DNA from: Faeciplasma sp964650705
GTDB taxonomy: Bacteria > Bacillota > Clostridia > Oscillospirales > Ruminococcaceae
Direction of reading: 5' to 3'
DNA: 64,000 nt
NCBI GenBank assembly: GCA_964650705.1
Contig: CAZYUJ010000002.1
Span: forward strand, 176,128 to 240,127
This document shows, in pieces, positions 23,678 to 32,250 of this stretch. The position numbers were made by a program, and so were the translations under genes. The notes beneath the pieces were generated by a model. That model saw only the letters and a list, made by a program, of their open reading frames with translations, searched no databases and was not told where the DNA came from. Numbering within the stretch: the first letter of the stretch is position 1; every line of letters starts with the position of its first letter.

Positions 23678-24538
23678 TTAAACATCCTTTCTATATTTCA
23701 AATAGCTTTGTTTCATTGCAAGCGAATCAAAAGATTGAGTCCCAGCGCTCTCGCAAATAAATGTCGGCGAAAGATTCTTTTTCGCAACAAGCTCCATCAG
23801 CGGTTCGTAATCGGGGCCGAAAACAGTATCTTCAAAAGTGAGATGTCTTAATTCCCCGCCCTTTTGAGTATACTCGATTTTCGAGAAATGTGAATGGAAG
23901 CATTTGAGTCTGTCGCTTCCTAAGCGGTTCTCGATAGAGCTAAGAATGTATTCAAAGGCATCCTTTGAATTAACTTCGCCGAGAGTTCTTGCGTTAAGGT
24001 GACCGAAATCTATGCAAGGAATGAAGGTGTCATCAAGCTCGCAAAGTGACAAGACCTCTTCCAAATTGCCGAGCTGATTTATCTTCCCCATTGTTTCGGG
24101 ACAAAAATGGATGTGAGCGAAGCCTTCGGAAACGGCGGCTTCTCTCGCCCTTATAAGAGTGTCCTTAGCAAGCTCTAAGGCAGCTTCACGGGTGAGCTTG
24201 GCGCATGAGCCGGAATGGATGACAATACGCTCAGCGCCCATTTTTGTGGCGGCTGATGCAGATTGCAAGATATAGTCAATACTCTTGTCGCGCTTTTCTT
24301 TTTCGATGCCCGATAACGAAATGAAATACGGTCCGTGAAGCGAAAGGGTTATCCCGTTCTCCTCTGCTTTTTCTTTTAATGCGGCACCGAGCGAGTCGGA
24401 AACCCGAACGCCCTGACCGCACTGATATTCAAATGCATCAAGTCCCATATCTTTCAGATATTTGGGCATATCAAGAGAGGATTTATACTTTTTGAGGAAA
24501 TCCTCTGAGCTTCCTGCAGGGCCGAAAATAGCACTCAT
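23678..24538 (-). CDS. Endonuclease IV-like TIM-barrel protein
   Basis: A 286-residue xylose isomerase-like TIM barrel with most metal ligands of AP endonuclease IV (Nfo): LHGPYF, IVIHSGS, CPETMG, CIDFGHLNAR, CFHSHFSK and the final FICESAG. The segment equivalent to the Nfo DRHxxIG loop is changed (RHLTFED). It may repair abasic sites or be a divergent family member; I favour endonuclease IV-like. Its ATG overlaps the yqeG stop (TAATG) and its stop overlaps the pepP upstream region, so the three form one translational unit. Confidence 0.82.
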   Translation of the reverse strand: MSAIFGPAGSSEDFLKKYKSSLDMPKYLKDMGLDAFEYQCGQGVRVSDSLGAALKEKAEENGITLSLHGPYFISLSGIEKEKRDKSIDYILQSASAATKMGAERIVIHSGSCAKLTREAALELAKDTLIRAREAAVSEGFAHIHFCPETMGKINQLGNLEEVLSLCELDDTFIPCIDFGHLNARTLGEVNSKDAFEYILSSIENRLGSDRLKCFHSHFSKIEYTQKGGELRHLTFEDTVFGPDYEPLMELVAKKNLSPTFICESAGTQSFDSLAMKQSYLKYRKDV

Positions 24539-25029
24539 TATCCATTCTCCTTTCTTTTGGGAAGTAATGGCTTCTCAAGAGTTCTTTTTACTCTGAACCA
24601 GAAACCGGTTTCATACTCTATGGGATATGTAAAGATCGAACGGATGCCCGTCAGTTTGCATCCCCACACGTCGGTAAAGATCTGATCGCCTACAGCGGCA
24701 ATTCGTGATTTATCAAGCTTCAAGCGCTTGCAGGCTTCGTTATAGCCTTTGCAAAGCGGCTTTTTACCGTCAGGCACAAACGGAAGTCCCAAAGCGTCAG
24801 CAAAAGGCTTCACACGCTCATAATGATTGTTTGAAACGATCATCATAGGCAGACCGTGAGCTTTCATCTCATCAAGCCAAGCATTTATTTCAGGCTTGGG
24901 GATCGGGTTGTTGTGAGTTGTGAGTGTATTATCCAGATCGAGGATAAGCGCTTTGATCCCCTCTTTTTCGAGAAAAGCAAGGCTGATATCCGAGATCGAA
25001 TTGAAAACATAATTTGGTTTATGAAGCAA
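24538..25029 (-). CDS. yqeG: YqeG-family HAD phosphatase
   Basis: A 163-residue HAD-superfamily IIIA phosphatase. Motif I is DLDNTL (about 31-36), motif II is IVSNN (about 64-68), and motif IV is GDQIFTDVWGC (about 114-124). It matches the YqeG family found in Gram-positive bacteria, with phosphatidylglycerolphosphate phosphatase activity suggested for some members. The start is TTG at 25029, 7 bp from GGAGG. It lies 79 bp downstream of rpsU, whose terminator separates them, and is the first gene of yqeG-nfo-like-pepP. Confidence 0.93.
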   Translation of the reverse strand: MLHKPNYVFNSISDISLAFLEKEGIKALILDLDNTLTTHNNPIPKPEINAWLDEMKAHGLPMMIVSNNHYERVKPFADALGLPFVPDGKKPLCKGYNEACKRLKLDKSRIAAVGDQIFTDVWGCKLTGIRSIFTYPIEYETGFWFRVKRTLEKPLLPKRKENG

Positions 25030-25043
25030 AATCTTACCTCCGA

Positions 25044-25084
25044 AAAATAAAACAAAAGCGAACAGATATAGTCTGCTCGCTTTT
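25044..25084 (-). terminator. rpsU terminator
   Basis: A 13-bp stem with one mismatch (25054-25066 with 25072-25084) and a 5-nt loop are followed by TTTTGTTTTATTTTTC on the minus strand. Confidence 0.9.
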
Positions 25085-25107
25085 ACTTCATATTTGGCAC
25101 TATTAAA

Positions 25108-25281
25108 TTAGTACTTACGCTTACGAGCAGCTTCAGACTTCTTCTTACGCTTTACCGAAGGCTTTTCGTAGTGTTCTCTCTTGCGCACTTCAGCGATAAC
25201 GCCGTCTCTAGCGCAGGATCTCTTGAAGCGCTTGAGCGCTGTATCCAAAGATTCGTTTTTACCAACACGAACTTCTGCCAT
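25108..25281 (-). CDS. rpsU: 30S ribosomal protein S21
   Basis: A 57-residue ribosomal protein of the small subunit: MAEVRVGKNESLDTALKRFK, then VRKREHYEKPSVKRKKKSE and a basic end. It sits near the 16S 3' end and helps initiation. The start has a GGGAGGGAAC site. It has its own consensus promoter (25353-25381) and terminator, so it is transcribed separately from leuS, which ends upstream on the same strand. Confidence 0.98.
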   Translation of the reverse strand: MAEVRVGKNESLDTALKRFKRSCARDGVIAEVRKREHYEKPSVKRKKKSEAARKRKY

Positions 25282-25352
25282 TTACTGTTCCCTCCCTTTG
25301 CCGTCCTGTAGCAGAGGTATTATTTACATTTTCACATAATGTAACTTCAAGT

Positions 25353-25381
25353 ATTATAACTCAAATGAAATAATAAGTCAA
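25353..25381 (-). promoter_or_regulatory. rpsU promoter
   Basis: On the minus strand TTGACT (25376-25381) and TATAAT (25353-25358) are 17 bp apart. The leader of about 65 nt holds nothing I recognise. Confidence 0.85.
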
Positions 25382-25418
25382 TAGTAAATTTAAAAATATT
25401 ATGCACAATTTATCATGC

Positions 25419-27824
25419 TTATTTTGCAACAATATTCACAAGTTTACCCTTAACATAGATTTCCTTGACGATCGTCTTGCCCGAGATCTCGCCGGCGATC
25501 TTTTCGTTAGCCTTTACGGCCTTGAGAACCTCAGCCTGTTCAGCGTCAGCCGCGATCATGACTCTGTCCTTAAGCTTTCCGTTGATCTGAACTGCGATCT
25601 CGATCTCATCATCCTTACACAAAGCTTCGTCATATGCCGCCCACTTAGCATCGTGGATATATCCGCCGAAGCCGAGCGATTCATACATCTCCTCGGTTAT
25701 ATGAGGAGCGAAGGGATAGAGCATGATAAGGAAGTCCTTAAGCTCAGCACGGTTGATAGAGCCGAAAGCAGTGAAATCGTTGAGAATCGTCATCATGGCG
25801 GCGATAGCGGTGTTGAACTTCATGTTGTCGATATCGCTTGTGACCTTCTTGATCATCTTGTGCATCTTTGAGGTGAACTCGGGACGGTAGCTGTCTCCGT
25901 CGACCAAGTTATCCTGCAATGCCCAAACACGGTCAAGGAATCTCTTACAGCCCTTAACGCTCGAATCGCTCCAAGGAGCAGCCTTTTCATAGTCGCCCAT
26001 AAAGAGAGTGTAAACTCTCAAAACGTCAGCGCCATAGAGGTCGATAACGTCCAAGGGGTCAACAACGTTACCCTTTGATTTACTCATCTTTTCGCCGTCA
26101 GGGCCGAGGATAAGACCCTGTGCCGTTCTCTTCATATAAGGCTCTGAGGTGTTAACAGCACCGATATCATATAAGAACTTGTGCCAGAAGCGAGAATAGA
26201 TCATGTGACGGGTAACGTGTTCCATACCGCCGTTATACCAGTCAACAGGCATCCAATATTCAAGTGCTTCCTTTGATGCCAAAGCTTCGGAGTTCTTGGG
26301 ATCGCAATATCTTAAGTAGTACCACGAAGAACCTGCCCACTGAGGCATGGTATCAGTTTCGCGCTTCGCAGGCTTGCCGCACTTGGGACAAGTGCAGTTA
26401 ACGAACGAATCGATCTTTGCAAGAGGGCTTTCGCCGTCAGAACCGGGCTCAAAGCTTTCAACCTTGGGCAAGCGAAGAGGAAGCTCTTCATAAGGAACAG
26501 CTACCATTCCGCAATGTTCGCAGTGAACGATCGGGATAGGCTCACCCCAATATCTCTGGCGGTTGAACGCCCAATCCTTCATCTTATACTGAATTCCCTT
26601 TTCGCCGATTCCCTTATCTTCGAGATGTTCAAGGATCTTTGCGATAGAGTCCTTTTTGTTATCAATTCCGTTAAGAACTCCAGAGTTGACCATTTCGCCG
26701 TCTCCGGTATAGGCTTCCTTTGTGATATCTCCGCCCTTGATAACTTCGATTATGTCAATTCCGAATTTCTTTGCGAATTCATAGTCACGCTGGTCGTGTG
26801 CAGGAACTGCCATGATAGCGCCTGTTCCGTAGCCCATCATTACATAGTCGGAAATATAGATCGGGATCTCTTTTCCGTTGATGGGATTGATAGCACTAAT
26901 GCCGTCAAGCTTGACGCCTGTCTTTTCTTTGACAAGCTGAGTTCTTTCGAACTCGGTCTTCTTGGCACACTCTGTGCGATATGCCAAGATCTCATCCATA
27001 TTCTTAAGAGCATCAGAATTTGCATCGATTACAGGATGCTCAGGTGCAATTACCATGAAGGTTACACCGTAAAGAGTGTCGGGACGGGTCGTATAGATTC
27101 TGAGCTTTTCGTCAACGCCCTTAAGCTCGAAGTTAACGAATGCACCTGTGGACTTGCCGATCCAGTTTTCCTGCTGGAGCTTGATGTTGGGAAGGTAGTC
27201 AACCTCAGAAAGACCCTGTAAGAGCTGTTCGCAGTACTCAGTGATTCTTAAGTACCAAACGTCCTTAGACTTCTGAATGATATCGCTGTGACAGATATCA
27301 CACTTGCCGCCTTGGGAATCTTCATTGGACAAAACCACCTTACAGCTCGGGCAATAGTTGACCAAAGTCTTATCTCTGAAAGCAAGGCCGTTTTCAAACA
27401 TCTTAAGGAATATCCACTGTGTCCACTTATAATAGTCTTCATCAGTAGTGTCAACAGTTCTCGACCAATCGAAAGCAAATCCTACACGCTTGAGCTGGTC
27501 GGAGAAGTGAGCGATATTGTTGTCTGTCGAAACTCTTGGGTGGATACCGGTTTTGATAGCATAGTTTTCAGCGGGAAGACCGAAAGCATCAAAGCCGATC
27601 GGGAACAAAACGTTATAGCCCTCAAGGCGCTTCTTTCTTCCGATGGTTTCAAGACCGGAATATGCCTTGATGTGACCGACGTGCATACCTGCGCCCGAAG
27701 GATACGGGAACTCTACCAAGCCATAGAACTTGGGCTTGGAGCGATCGATCTCGACCTCAAAGGTCTTGTTATCCTCCCAATATTTTTGCCATTTGTTTTC
27801 TATTTCGCTGTAATTGTATTTCAT
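25419..27824 (-). CDS. leuS: Leucyl-tRNA synthetase
   Basis: Charges tRNA-Leu with leucine. The 801-residue class I synthetase has the HIGH motif as PYPSGAGMHVGHIKAY (about 37-52), a Cys zinc-binding segment in the insert (CPSCKVVL...GKCDIC), a CP1 editing domain, and the KMSKS motif as GEKMSKSKGN near residue 576. Length is normal. It is the last gene of the long operon, downstream of rsfS. No T-box leader is present upstream. Confidence 0.98.
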   Translation of the reverse strand: MKYNYSEIENKWQKYWEDNKTFEVEIDRSKPKFYGLVEFPYPSGAGMHVGHIKAYSGLETIGRKKRLEGYNVLFPIGFDAFGLPAENYAIKTGIHPRVSTDNNIAHFSDQLKRVGFAFDWSRTVDTTDEDYYKWTQWIFLKMFENGLAFRDKTLVNYCPSCKVVLSNEDSQGGKCDICHSDIIQKSKDVWYLRITEYCEQLLQGLSEVDYLPNIKLQQENWIGKSTGAFVNFELKGVDEKLRIYTTRPDTLYGVTFMVIAPEHPVIDANSDALKNMDEILAYRTECAKKTEFERTQLVKEKTGVKLDGISAINPINGKEIPIYISDYVMMGYGTGAIMAVPAHDQRDYEFAKKFGIDIIEVIKGGDITKEAYTGDGEMVNSGVLNGIDNKKDSIAKILEHLEDKGIGEKGIQYKMKDWAFNRQRYWGEPIPIVHCEHCGMVAVPYEELPLRLPKVESFEPGSDGESPLAKIDSFVNCTCPKCGKPAKRETDTMPQWAGSSWYYLRYCDPKNSEALASKEALEYWMPVDWYNGGMEHVTRHMIYSRFWHKFLYDIGAVNTSEPYMKRTAQGLILGPDGEKMSKSKGNVVDPLDVIDLYGADVLRVYTLFMGDYEKAAPWSDSSVKGCKRFLDRVWALQDNLVDGDSYRPEFTSKMHKMIKKVTSDIDNMKFNTAIAAMMTILNDFTAFGSINRAELKDFLIMLYPFAPHITEEMYESLGFGGYIHDAKWAAYDEALCKDDEIEIAVQINGKLKDRVMIAADAEQAEVLKAVKANEKIAGEISGKTIVKEIYVKGKLVNIVAK

Positions 27825-27872
27825 TAATGTCAGCCTCTTTTCATATATAAAAGCAAATAATAGATAATTTTA

Positions 27873-28223
27873 TCACAGTAAAGAGCTAATGTCAACTGCT
27901 TCGCCGTCGCTCCAGAGCTTCTCGAGTGAATACTGATCGCGTGCATCTTTATAGAAAACGTGAACGATAATGTCGTGATAGTCCATGGCGATCCAGCTTG
28001 CACCGTCAACGCCTTCGATATGATCGGGGTTTTCTCCTTTTTCGCCAAGCTTGAAGTCAACTTCGTCAACAAGACCTCTTGTATGAGTTGTTGAAGTACC
28101 GTTTGCGATCACAAAATAGTCGGCAATTATGGTCAAGTCGCCTACTTTGATAACTTTGATATCCTGTGCCTTTTTGGAGTCAAGCGCTTTCACGATCTCG
28201 GAGAGCTTTTCAATTTGTGTCAT
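27873..28223 (-). CDS. rsfS: Ribosomal silencing factor RsfS
   Basis: A 116-residue protein that binds ribosomal protein L14 and prevents subunit joining in slow-growing cells. Family segments include KALDSKKAQDIKVIKVGDLT, DYFVIANGTSTTHTRGLVDEV, GVDGASWIAMDYHDIIVHVF and the C-terminal YSLEKLWSDGE. The ATG follows GAGGTAGAATTTT. It sits in the clostridial order nadD-yqeK-LCP-rsfS-leuS. Confidence 0.97.
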   Translation of the reverse strand: MTQIEKLSEIVKALDSKKAQDIKVIKVGDLTIIADYFVIANGTSTTHTRGLVDEVDFKLGEKGENPDHIEGVDGASWIAMDYHDIIVHVFYKDARDQYSLEKLWSDGEAVDISSLL

Positions 28224-28243
28224 AAAATTCTACCTCACATTCG

Positions 28244-29203
28244 TCAGTTTATATATTCATTTATCTGCTTGGGAAGATCGCTGTACCAATCGCTGTTATT
28301 TATGAGCTCGGGAAATGAAAGCGAGCTGATCGATACGCCGTGAACTCTGAAGCTTTGATCTAACAGAGAGACAGCATTTTGCAAGTGGATGCTGTAAACT
28401 CTTTCGTTTTCATGTTCACAAATCTCGCCCGGAAGCAGGTGTATATTCATTTTTCTGAGCCTGAGCTTACTGCTTATATTCGCAACAGTGATCATGTCCT
28501 GAGCTTTCATGTCAGTTGTTGCTGAGTTAAGAAGCAGGCTCATAAGCTTTGATACCGACTGAACCGTGCCGATATCGTTGGTCTTTCCTATTACAGAGCT
28601 TATAAGAGCGTGATAGATATATACATTATCAGCGCTGTCATAAGCATTTTCATCGAGCAGGATCGCAAGTGTCAGATCATAGTCAAAGCATACCTTCCCT
28701 TTTTGGATATGCGTCTTGCCTATTTTTATCGCTCGTTCGATATTCGCAGTTGTTCCTCCGAGAAGATCAACGGCAGTCGCAATAGAGTCAGCGCTCATGA
28801 CTATCTCATGATCTATCCTAAGTTCAAGTGATTTTGATACTATCTGCTTATAGACAGAGGTTTCATAGGCTCTTTCCAGCGTTCCCGAGAATCCGTCAAC
28901 AACAGTATACATCATCGGCGGGATATCGAGGATATCAAGGGTCAGCTTGTCCTCATCCATTGTTAATAAAGATATACGAACCGGTGTATCCTCATGAGTA
29001 ACGGTAACGAGTAGGCTCGTCTTGTTAGATACAGTATCAAAGCTGTAGCCTTGCGCTGCATAGCGGATATAATCAGGCTCTGTGTATCTGTTTTCTGCCC
29101 GTGTTCGAGCGGCTAAGCCGACAGCGCTCAGAAAGATAAAGGTCAAAGCTCCCGCGACAGCGCACGATGAGACCAACACAATGATAAATCGCTTTTTGGA
29201 CAT
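28244..29203 (-). CDS. Divergent LytR-CpsA-Psr (LCP)-like membrane protein
   Basis: A 319-residue protein with an N-terminal membrane segment (about 5-30) and an extracellular domain (about 50-200) resembling LCP proteins: SLLVTVTHEDTPVRISLLTMDEDKLTLDILDIPP aligns in outline to the LCP core (shown here in two pieces: SLLVTVTHEDTPVRISLLT and DILDIPP), then LRIDHEIVMSADSIATAVDL and LGGTTANIE. LCP enzymes transfer wall polymers to peptidoglycan. The usual catalytic Arg/Asp (RD after SIP) is replaced by PP, so enzyme activity is doubtful. It lies between yqeK and rsfS, a position where many Clostridia carry an LCP gene. Confidence 0.7.
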   Translation of the reverse strand: MSKKRFIIVLVSSCAVAGALTFIFLSAVGLAARTRAENRYTEPDYIRYAAQGYSFDTVSNKTSLLVTVTHEDTPVRISLLTMDEDKLTLDILDIPPMMYTVVDGFSGTLERAYETSVYKQIVSKSLELRIDHEIVMSADSIATAVDLLGGTTANIERAIKIGKTHIQKGKVCFDYDLTLAILLDENAYDSADNVYIYHALISSVIGKTNDIGTVQSVSKLMSLLLNSATTDMKAQDMITVANISSKLRLRKMNIHLLPGEICEHENERVYSIHLQNAVSLLDQSFRVHGVSISSLSFPELINNSDWYSDLPKQINEYIN

Positions 29204-29237
29204 ATCAATACCAAAAGGGCGATGTATCCTTTATCTC

Positions 29238-29831
29238 CTATCTTTTGTCGCTTATGCGTTTAAGCTCGATAAGTGTATACTCGTTGTATGCATCCAACGT
29301 CGATTGCGGAATGGTTCTTATGTGCTCAACTGAGTAGTTGACAGAGAACTTCATCGCCTCATACATACCGCGGTCGATATCCTCGTAAGTACAGGCGCGA
29401 ATGTAATCAACGTCTTCATATACGCGGTCAAACGAAATAAGATCAGCCATATAGAGTATCTTTTCAATCAGATTCATTCCGCTCTTTGCGACTGTATGAT
29501 ATCTGATTGCGGAAAGTATATCGGGATCGGTAACACCGAACTTTTCTTTTATAAAGACAGAAGCCGCAATTCCGTGATAGGTTTTGGGAGCATTCATTTC
29601 AGTGTCAGAGATCGGATATTCACTTCTTTTCATCATCTCAAGCTGTTCTGATGAGGACATCTCTTTACAGATATCGTGTAAAAGTCCCGAAACAAAGCAT
29701 TTTTCCTCATCAGCACCGAAATGACGGGCAAGCTTTAGTGCTTCGCTTGCTACATATAAAGAATGCTCATATCTCTTTTTCGAAAGAGTTGATTCAAGAA
29801 AAGCTCTGTAATCTTCAAATTTGTCAAGCAT
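29238..29831 (-). CDS. yqeK: YqeK-type HD-domain Ap4A hydrolase
   Basis: A 197-residue HD-domain protein of the YqeK family, which hydrolyses diadenosine tetraphosphate symmetrically to ADP. Motifs: RYEHSLYVASEA (first His), SGLLHDICKE (the HD pair), YHGIAASVFI and IRYHTVAKSGM. The longest frame begins 36 bp earlier but the GAGGG site and start at 29831 give the standard N-terminus MLDKFEDYRAFLE. The start overlaps the end of nadD by 8 bp, indicating translational coupling. Confidence 0.95.
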   Translation of the reverse strand: MLDKFEDYRAFLESTLSKKRYEHSLYVASEALKLARHFGADEEKCFVSGLLHDICKEMSSSEQLEMMKRSEYPISDTEMNAPKTYHGIAASVFIKEKFGVTDPDILSAIRYHTVAKSGMNLIEKILYMADLISFDRVYEDVDYIRACTYEDIDRGMYEAMKFSVNYSVEHIRTIPQSTLDAYNEYTLIELKRISDKR

Positions 29832-30426
29832 TTTTATAAAGCCCTCTTTCAATGATGTATTCTTCAACAGACTTCGGAACGAGTTTAGATATATCTGAGT
29901 CGGTTGATATCAGGTTCCTAACCTCTGTTGACGAAACTTCTACAGCCTCGCACTCAATAAGAATGCACTTACCGCCCACAGAAGCAATACGCTCAGCAGA
30001 CTGTTTATCTTTTTGCTTTTCCTCTTCACTTCTTGAAATGCAGACAAGCGTTGCAAGCTCCATAATACGCTCGGGACGGTACCAGTTAAGGAAGCTTGAA
30101 AGCATGTCGCTTCCCATAACGAAATAAAGCTCATCATCGGGATAAAGCTCTTTTAGGTGTTCAAGAGTTAAAACAGTGTAGCTCTTGCCTTCTTTTTTTA
30201 TCTCATAATCGCTTACTTCGACATTTTCCCGATCAGATACGGCAAGCTTAAGCATTGTCAAGCGGTCATCGTCGCTCACAAGGCGCTGAGCTTGTTTGTG
30301 AGGCGGTGTGCCTGTCGGCATGATTATCAGCTTGTCGGGGCAAAGCCGGCTGAGTACCGCATCAACGATATTTAGATGGCCGTTGTGGATGGGGTTAAAC
30401 GTTCCCCCGAAAACAGTTATTTTCAT
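29824..30426 (-). CDS. nadD: Nicotinate-nucleotide adenylyltransferase
   Basis: Makes deamido-NAD from nicotinate mononucleotide and ATP. The 200-residue nucleotidyltransferase has the (H/T)xGH-type site FGGTFNPIHNGHLNI (6-20), FVMGSDMLSSFLNW and the second ATP-binding motif SSTEVRNLI near residue 165. Ordered between yhbY and yqeK as in many Firmicutes. The ATG begins at the last base of the yhbY stop codon. Confidence 0.97.
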   Translation of the reverse strand: MKITVFGGTFNPIHNGHLNIVDAVLSRLCPDKLIIMPTGTPPHKQAQRLVSDDDRLTMLKLAVSDRENVEVSDYEIKKEGKSYTVLTLEHLKELYPDDELYFVMGSDMLSSFLNWYRPERIMELATLVCISRSEEEKQKDKQSAERIASVGGKCILIECEAVEVSSTEVRNLISTDSDISKLVPKSVEEYIIERGLYKNA

Positions 30427-30716
30427 TACTTGAGATTGATGATCGGCTTTTCGGGGTTAGGCTTATAGAGCACAGCCTTGGAGCCGATAACGATTACAAC
30501 ATCTGCGCCGATCTTTGATGCGATCTCTTCTGCTGCCTCACGGGAGGTATACATAGAATTTTCGAGCACCTTGATCTTGATGAGCTCGTGAACTCTCAAA
30601 TAGTCGTCGATCTGTGCGACCTGTGTATCGTTAACGCCGCCTTTGCCGATCTGGAAGGTTGGGTCGATGTTAGCGGCAAGTCCCTTCAAATATGCTCTTT
30701 GCTTTGAATTAAGCAT
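30426..30716 (-). CDS. yhbY: YhbY-family RNA-binding (CRM domain) protein
   Basis: A 96-residue CRM-domain protein: LNSKQRAYLKGLAANIDPTF, the GxxG-type loop QIGKGGVND, and LIKIKVLENS. Members associate with pre-50S ribosomal particles. Ribosome binding site GGAGAATAATAA. The 1-nt overlap with nadD indicates coupling. Confidence 0.95.
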   Translation of the reverse strand: MLNSKQRAYLKGLAANIDPTFQIGKGGVNDTQVAQIDDYLRVHELIKIKVLENSMYTSREAAEEIASKIGADVVIVIGSKAVLYKPNPEKPIINLK

Positions 30717-30742
30717 GTTTATTATTCTCCGTTCTGTAAAAA

Positions 30743-31324
30743 TTATTTCTTTTCTAAAAATTCTTTAAGAAGCATTAATGCTTTTCCGCGGTGGCTGATC
30801 TTGTTTTTCTCTTCAGGATCGAGCTGAGCTGTAGATCTGTCACCGACCATGAAGATGGGATCGTATCCGAAGCCGTGATCTCCGATTCGCTCATATCCGA
30901 TCCTGCCCTCGATAGTTCCTTTGAACTGAGAAAGCTCGCCGTTTTGGTCAATATATGAAATTACGGCAACAAATCGAGCTGTACGCTTTTCATCGGGAAC
31001 GCCCTTAAGCTTATCAAGAACCAAATAGCATCTTCCGATGTCATCGACATCTTCTCCGCCGTAGCGTGCGGAATATACACCCGGTTCTCCGCCGAGATAA
31101 TCGACTTCAAGTCCCGAATCATCAGCTATTACGGGACAATGAGCGATATCATATACTGCTCTTGCCTTTATAGCAGAGTTTTCAAAGAAAGTGTCGCCCG
31201 TTTCTTCGGCTTCAATGTTGATTCCTTCTTCGCGCTGAGAGCGGATCTCAAACCCAAGCGGTTCTAATATCTCTTTGAATTCGCGGAGCTTATCTTTGTT
31301 GTTTGATGCAAGTATAAGTTTCAT
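30743..31324 (-). CDS. rdgB: Non-canonical purine NTP pyrophosphatase (RdgB/HAM1)
   Basis: Hydrolyses dITP, ITP and XTP to monophosphates, keeping deaminated purines out of nucleic acids. The 193 residues show LASNNKDKLREFKEIL (4-19), the metal/catalytic ADDSGLEVDYLGGEPGVYSA (68-87), HGFGYDPIFMV and the C-terminal KNKISHRGKALML base-recognition motif. Starts 2 bp after the ftsY stop. Confidence 0.97.
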   Translation of the reverse strand: MKLILASNNKDKLREFKEILEPLGFEIRSQREEGINIEAEETGDTFFENSAIKARAVYDIAHCPVIADDSGLEVDYLGGEPGVYSARYGGEDVDDIGRCYLVLDKLKGVPDEKRTARFVAVISYIDQNGELSQFKGTIEGRIGYERIGDHGFGYDPIFMVGDRSTAQLDPEEKNKISHRGKALMLLKEFLEKK

Positions 31325-31326
31325 AT

Positions 31327-32232
31327 TTAATCCTCGAACAAAGCGTTAACGAAATCTTTGTTGTTAAAGGGTTGGATATCATCTATCTTTTCGCCGACTG
31401 TTACAAGCTTGACGGGAACGCCGAGCTCATTAGCGATCGGGATGACGATGCCGCCCTTCGCGGTGGAGTCAAGTTTAGTCAAAATTATGCCCGTAATATC
31501 AGCGACCTCGTTAAATTCACGAGCTTGATTAACTGCGTTCTGACCGGTCGTGCCGTCAAGAGCTATCAAAACTTCAAGAGCGCATCCTTCGGCTTTGGAA
31601 TGAACGATCTTAGATATCTTCGAAAGCTCGTTCATGAGGTTCTTCTTGGTGTGAAGACGTCCTGCGGTGTCAACGATCACGACATCGACGTTTCTTGCCT
31701 TCGCGGCATCCAAAGCATCGAAAACTACAGCGGCAGGGTCGGCACCTTCAGAGTGTTTTATGATATCAACACCTGCGCGGTCAGTCCAAACCTGAAGCTG
31801 ATCTATTGCGGCGGCACGGAAAGTATCCGCTGCTGCAACCAAGACTTTTTTGCCTTCGTTCTTGAGCTGATAGGAAAGCTTGCCGATAGTTGTTGTTTTG
31901 CCGACACCGTTAACGCCGATAACGAGTATTACGGACGGTGTTGTGGATATATCAAGCAGAGTATCCTCACCAAGCATTTCGATGATAATGTCCTTTAAGC
32001 ACTGACGTGCCGCCTCGGGATCGGTAATCTTATCTTCCTTAACCTTTTGTTTCAAAGAGGATACGATATCATCAGCAGTCTTGGCGCCGATATCGGAAAG
32101 GATGAGGGTCTCTTCAAGTTCATCAAAGAAATCGTCATCGAGCTTGGAGCTTGAGAACAAAGCGTTGATTCCGCCCATAAGGTTGTTTTTTGTTTTCGCA
32201 AGTCCTTGCTTTAATTTATCAAAAAAGCCCAT
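31327..32232 (-). CDS. ftsY: Signal recognition particle receptor FtsY
   Basis: SRP GTPase at the membrane that receives ribosome-SRP complexes and hands nascent membrane proteins to SecYEG. The 301-residue protein is essentially the NG domain: N-domain helices (1-95), G1 GVNGVGKTTTIGKL, DTAGRLHTKKNLM and TKLDSTAKGG. It lacks the long acidic N-terminal extension of enterobacterial FtsY. It is directly downstream of smc (18 bp). Confidence 0.98.
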   Translation of the reverse strand: MGFFDKLKQGLAKTKNNLMGGINALFSSSKLDDDFFDELEETLILSDIGAKTADDIVSSLKQKVKEDKITDPEAARQCLKDIIIEMLGEDTLLDISTTPSVILVIGVNGVGKTTTIGKLSYQLKNEGKKVLVAAADTFRAAAIDQLQVWTDRAGVDIIKHSEGADPAAVVFDALDAAKARNVDVVIVDTAGRLHTKKNLMNELSKISKIVHSKAEGCALEVLIALDGTTGQNAVNQAREFNEVADITGIILTKLDSTAKGGIVIPIANELGVPVKLVTVGEKIDDIQPFNNKDFVNALFED

Positions 32233-32250
32233 GTTTATCTCCTTTTCAGT

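Noticed and set aside
27825..27872. Possible T-box upstream of leuS
   Set aside because: Only 48 bp separate leuS from rsfS; no T-box sequence or tRNA-like specifier structure fits.
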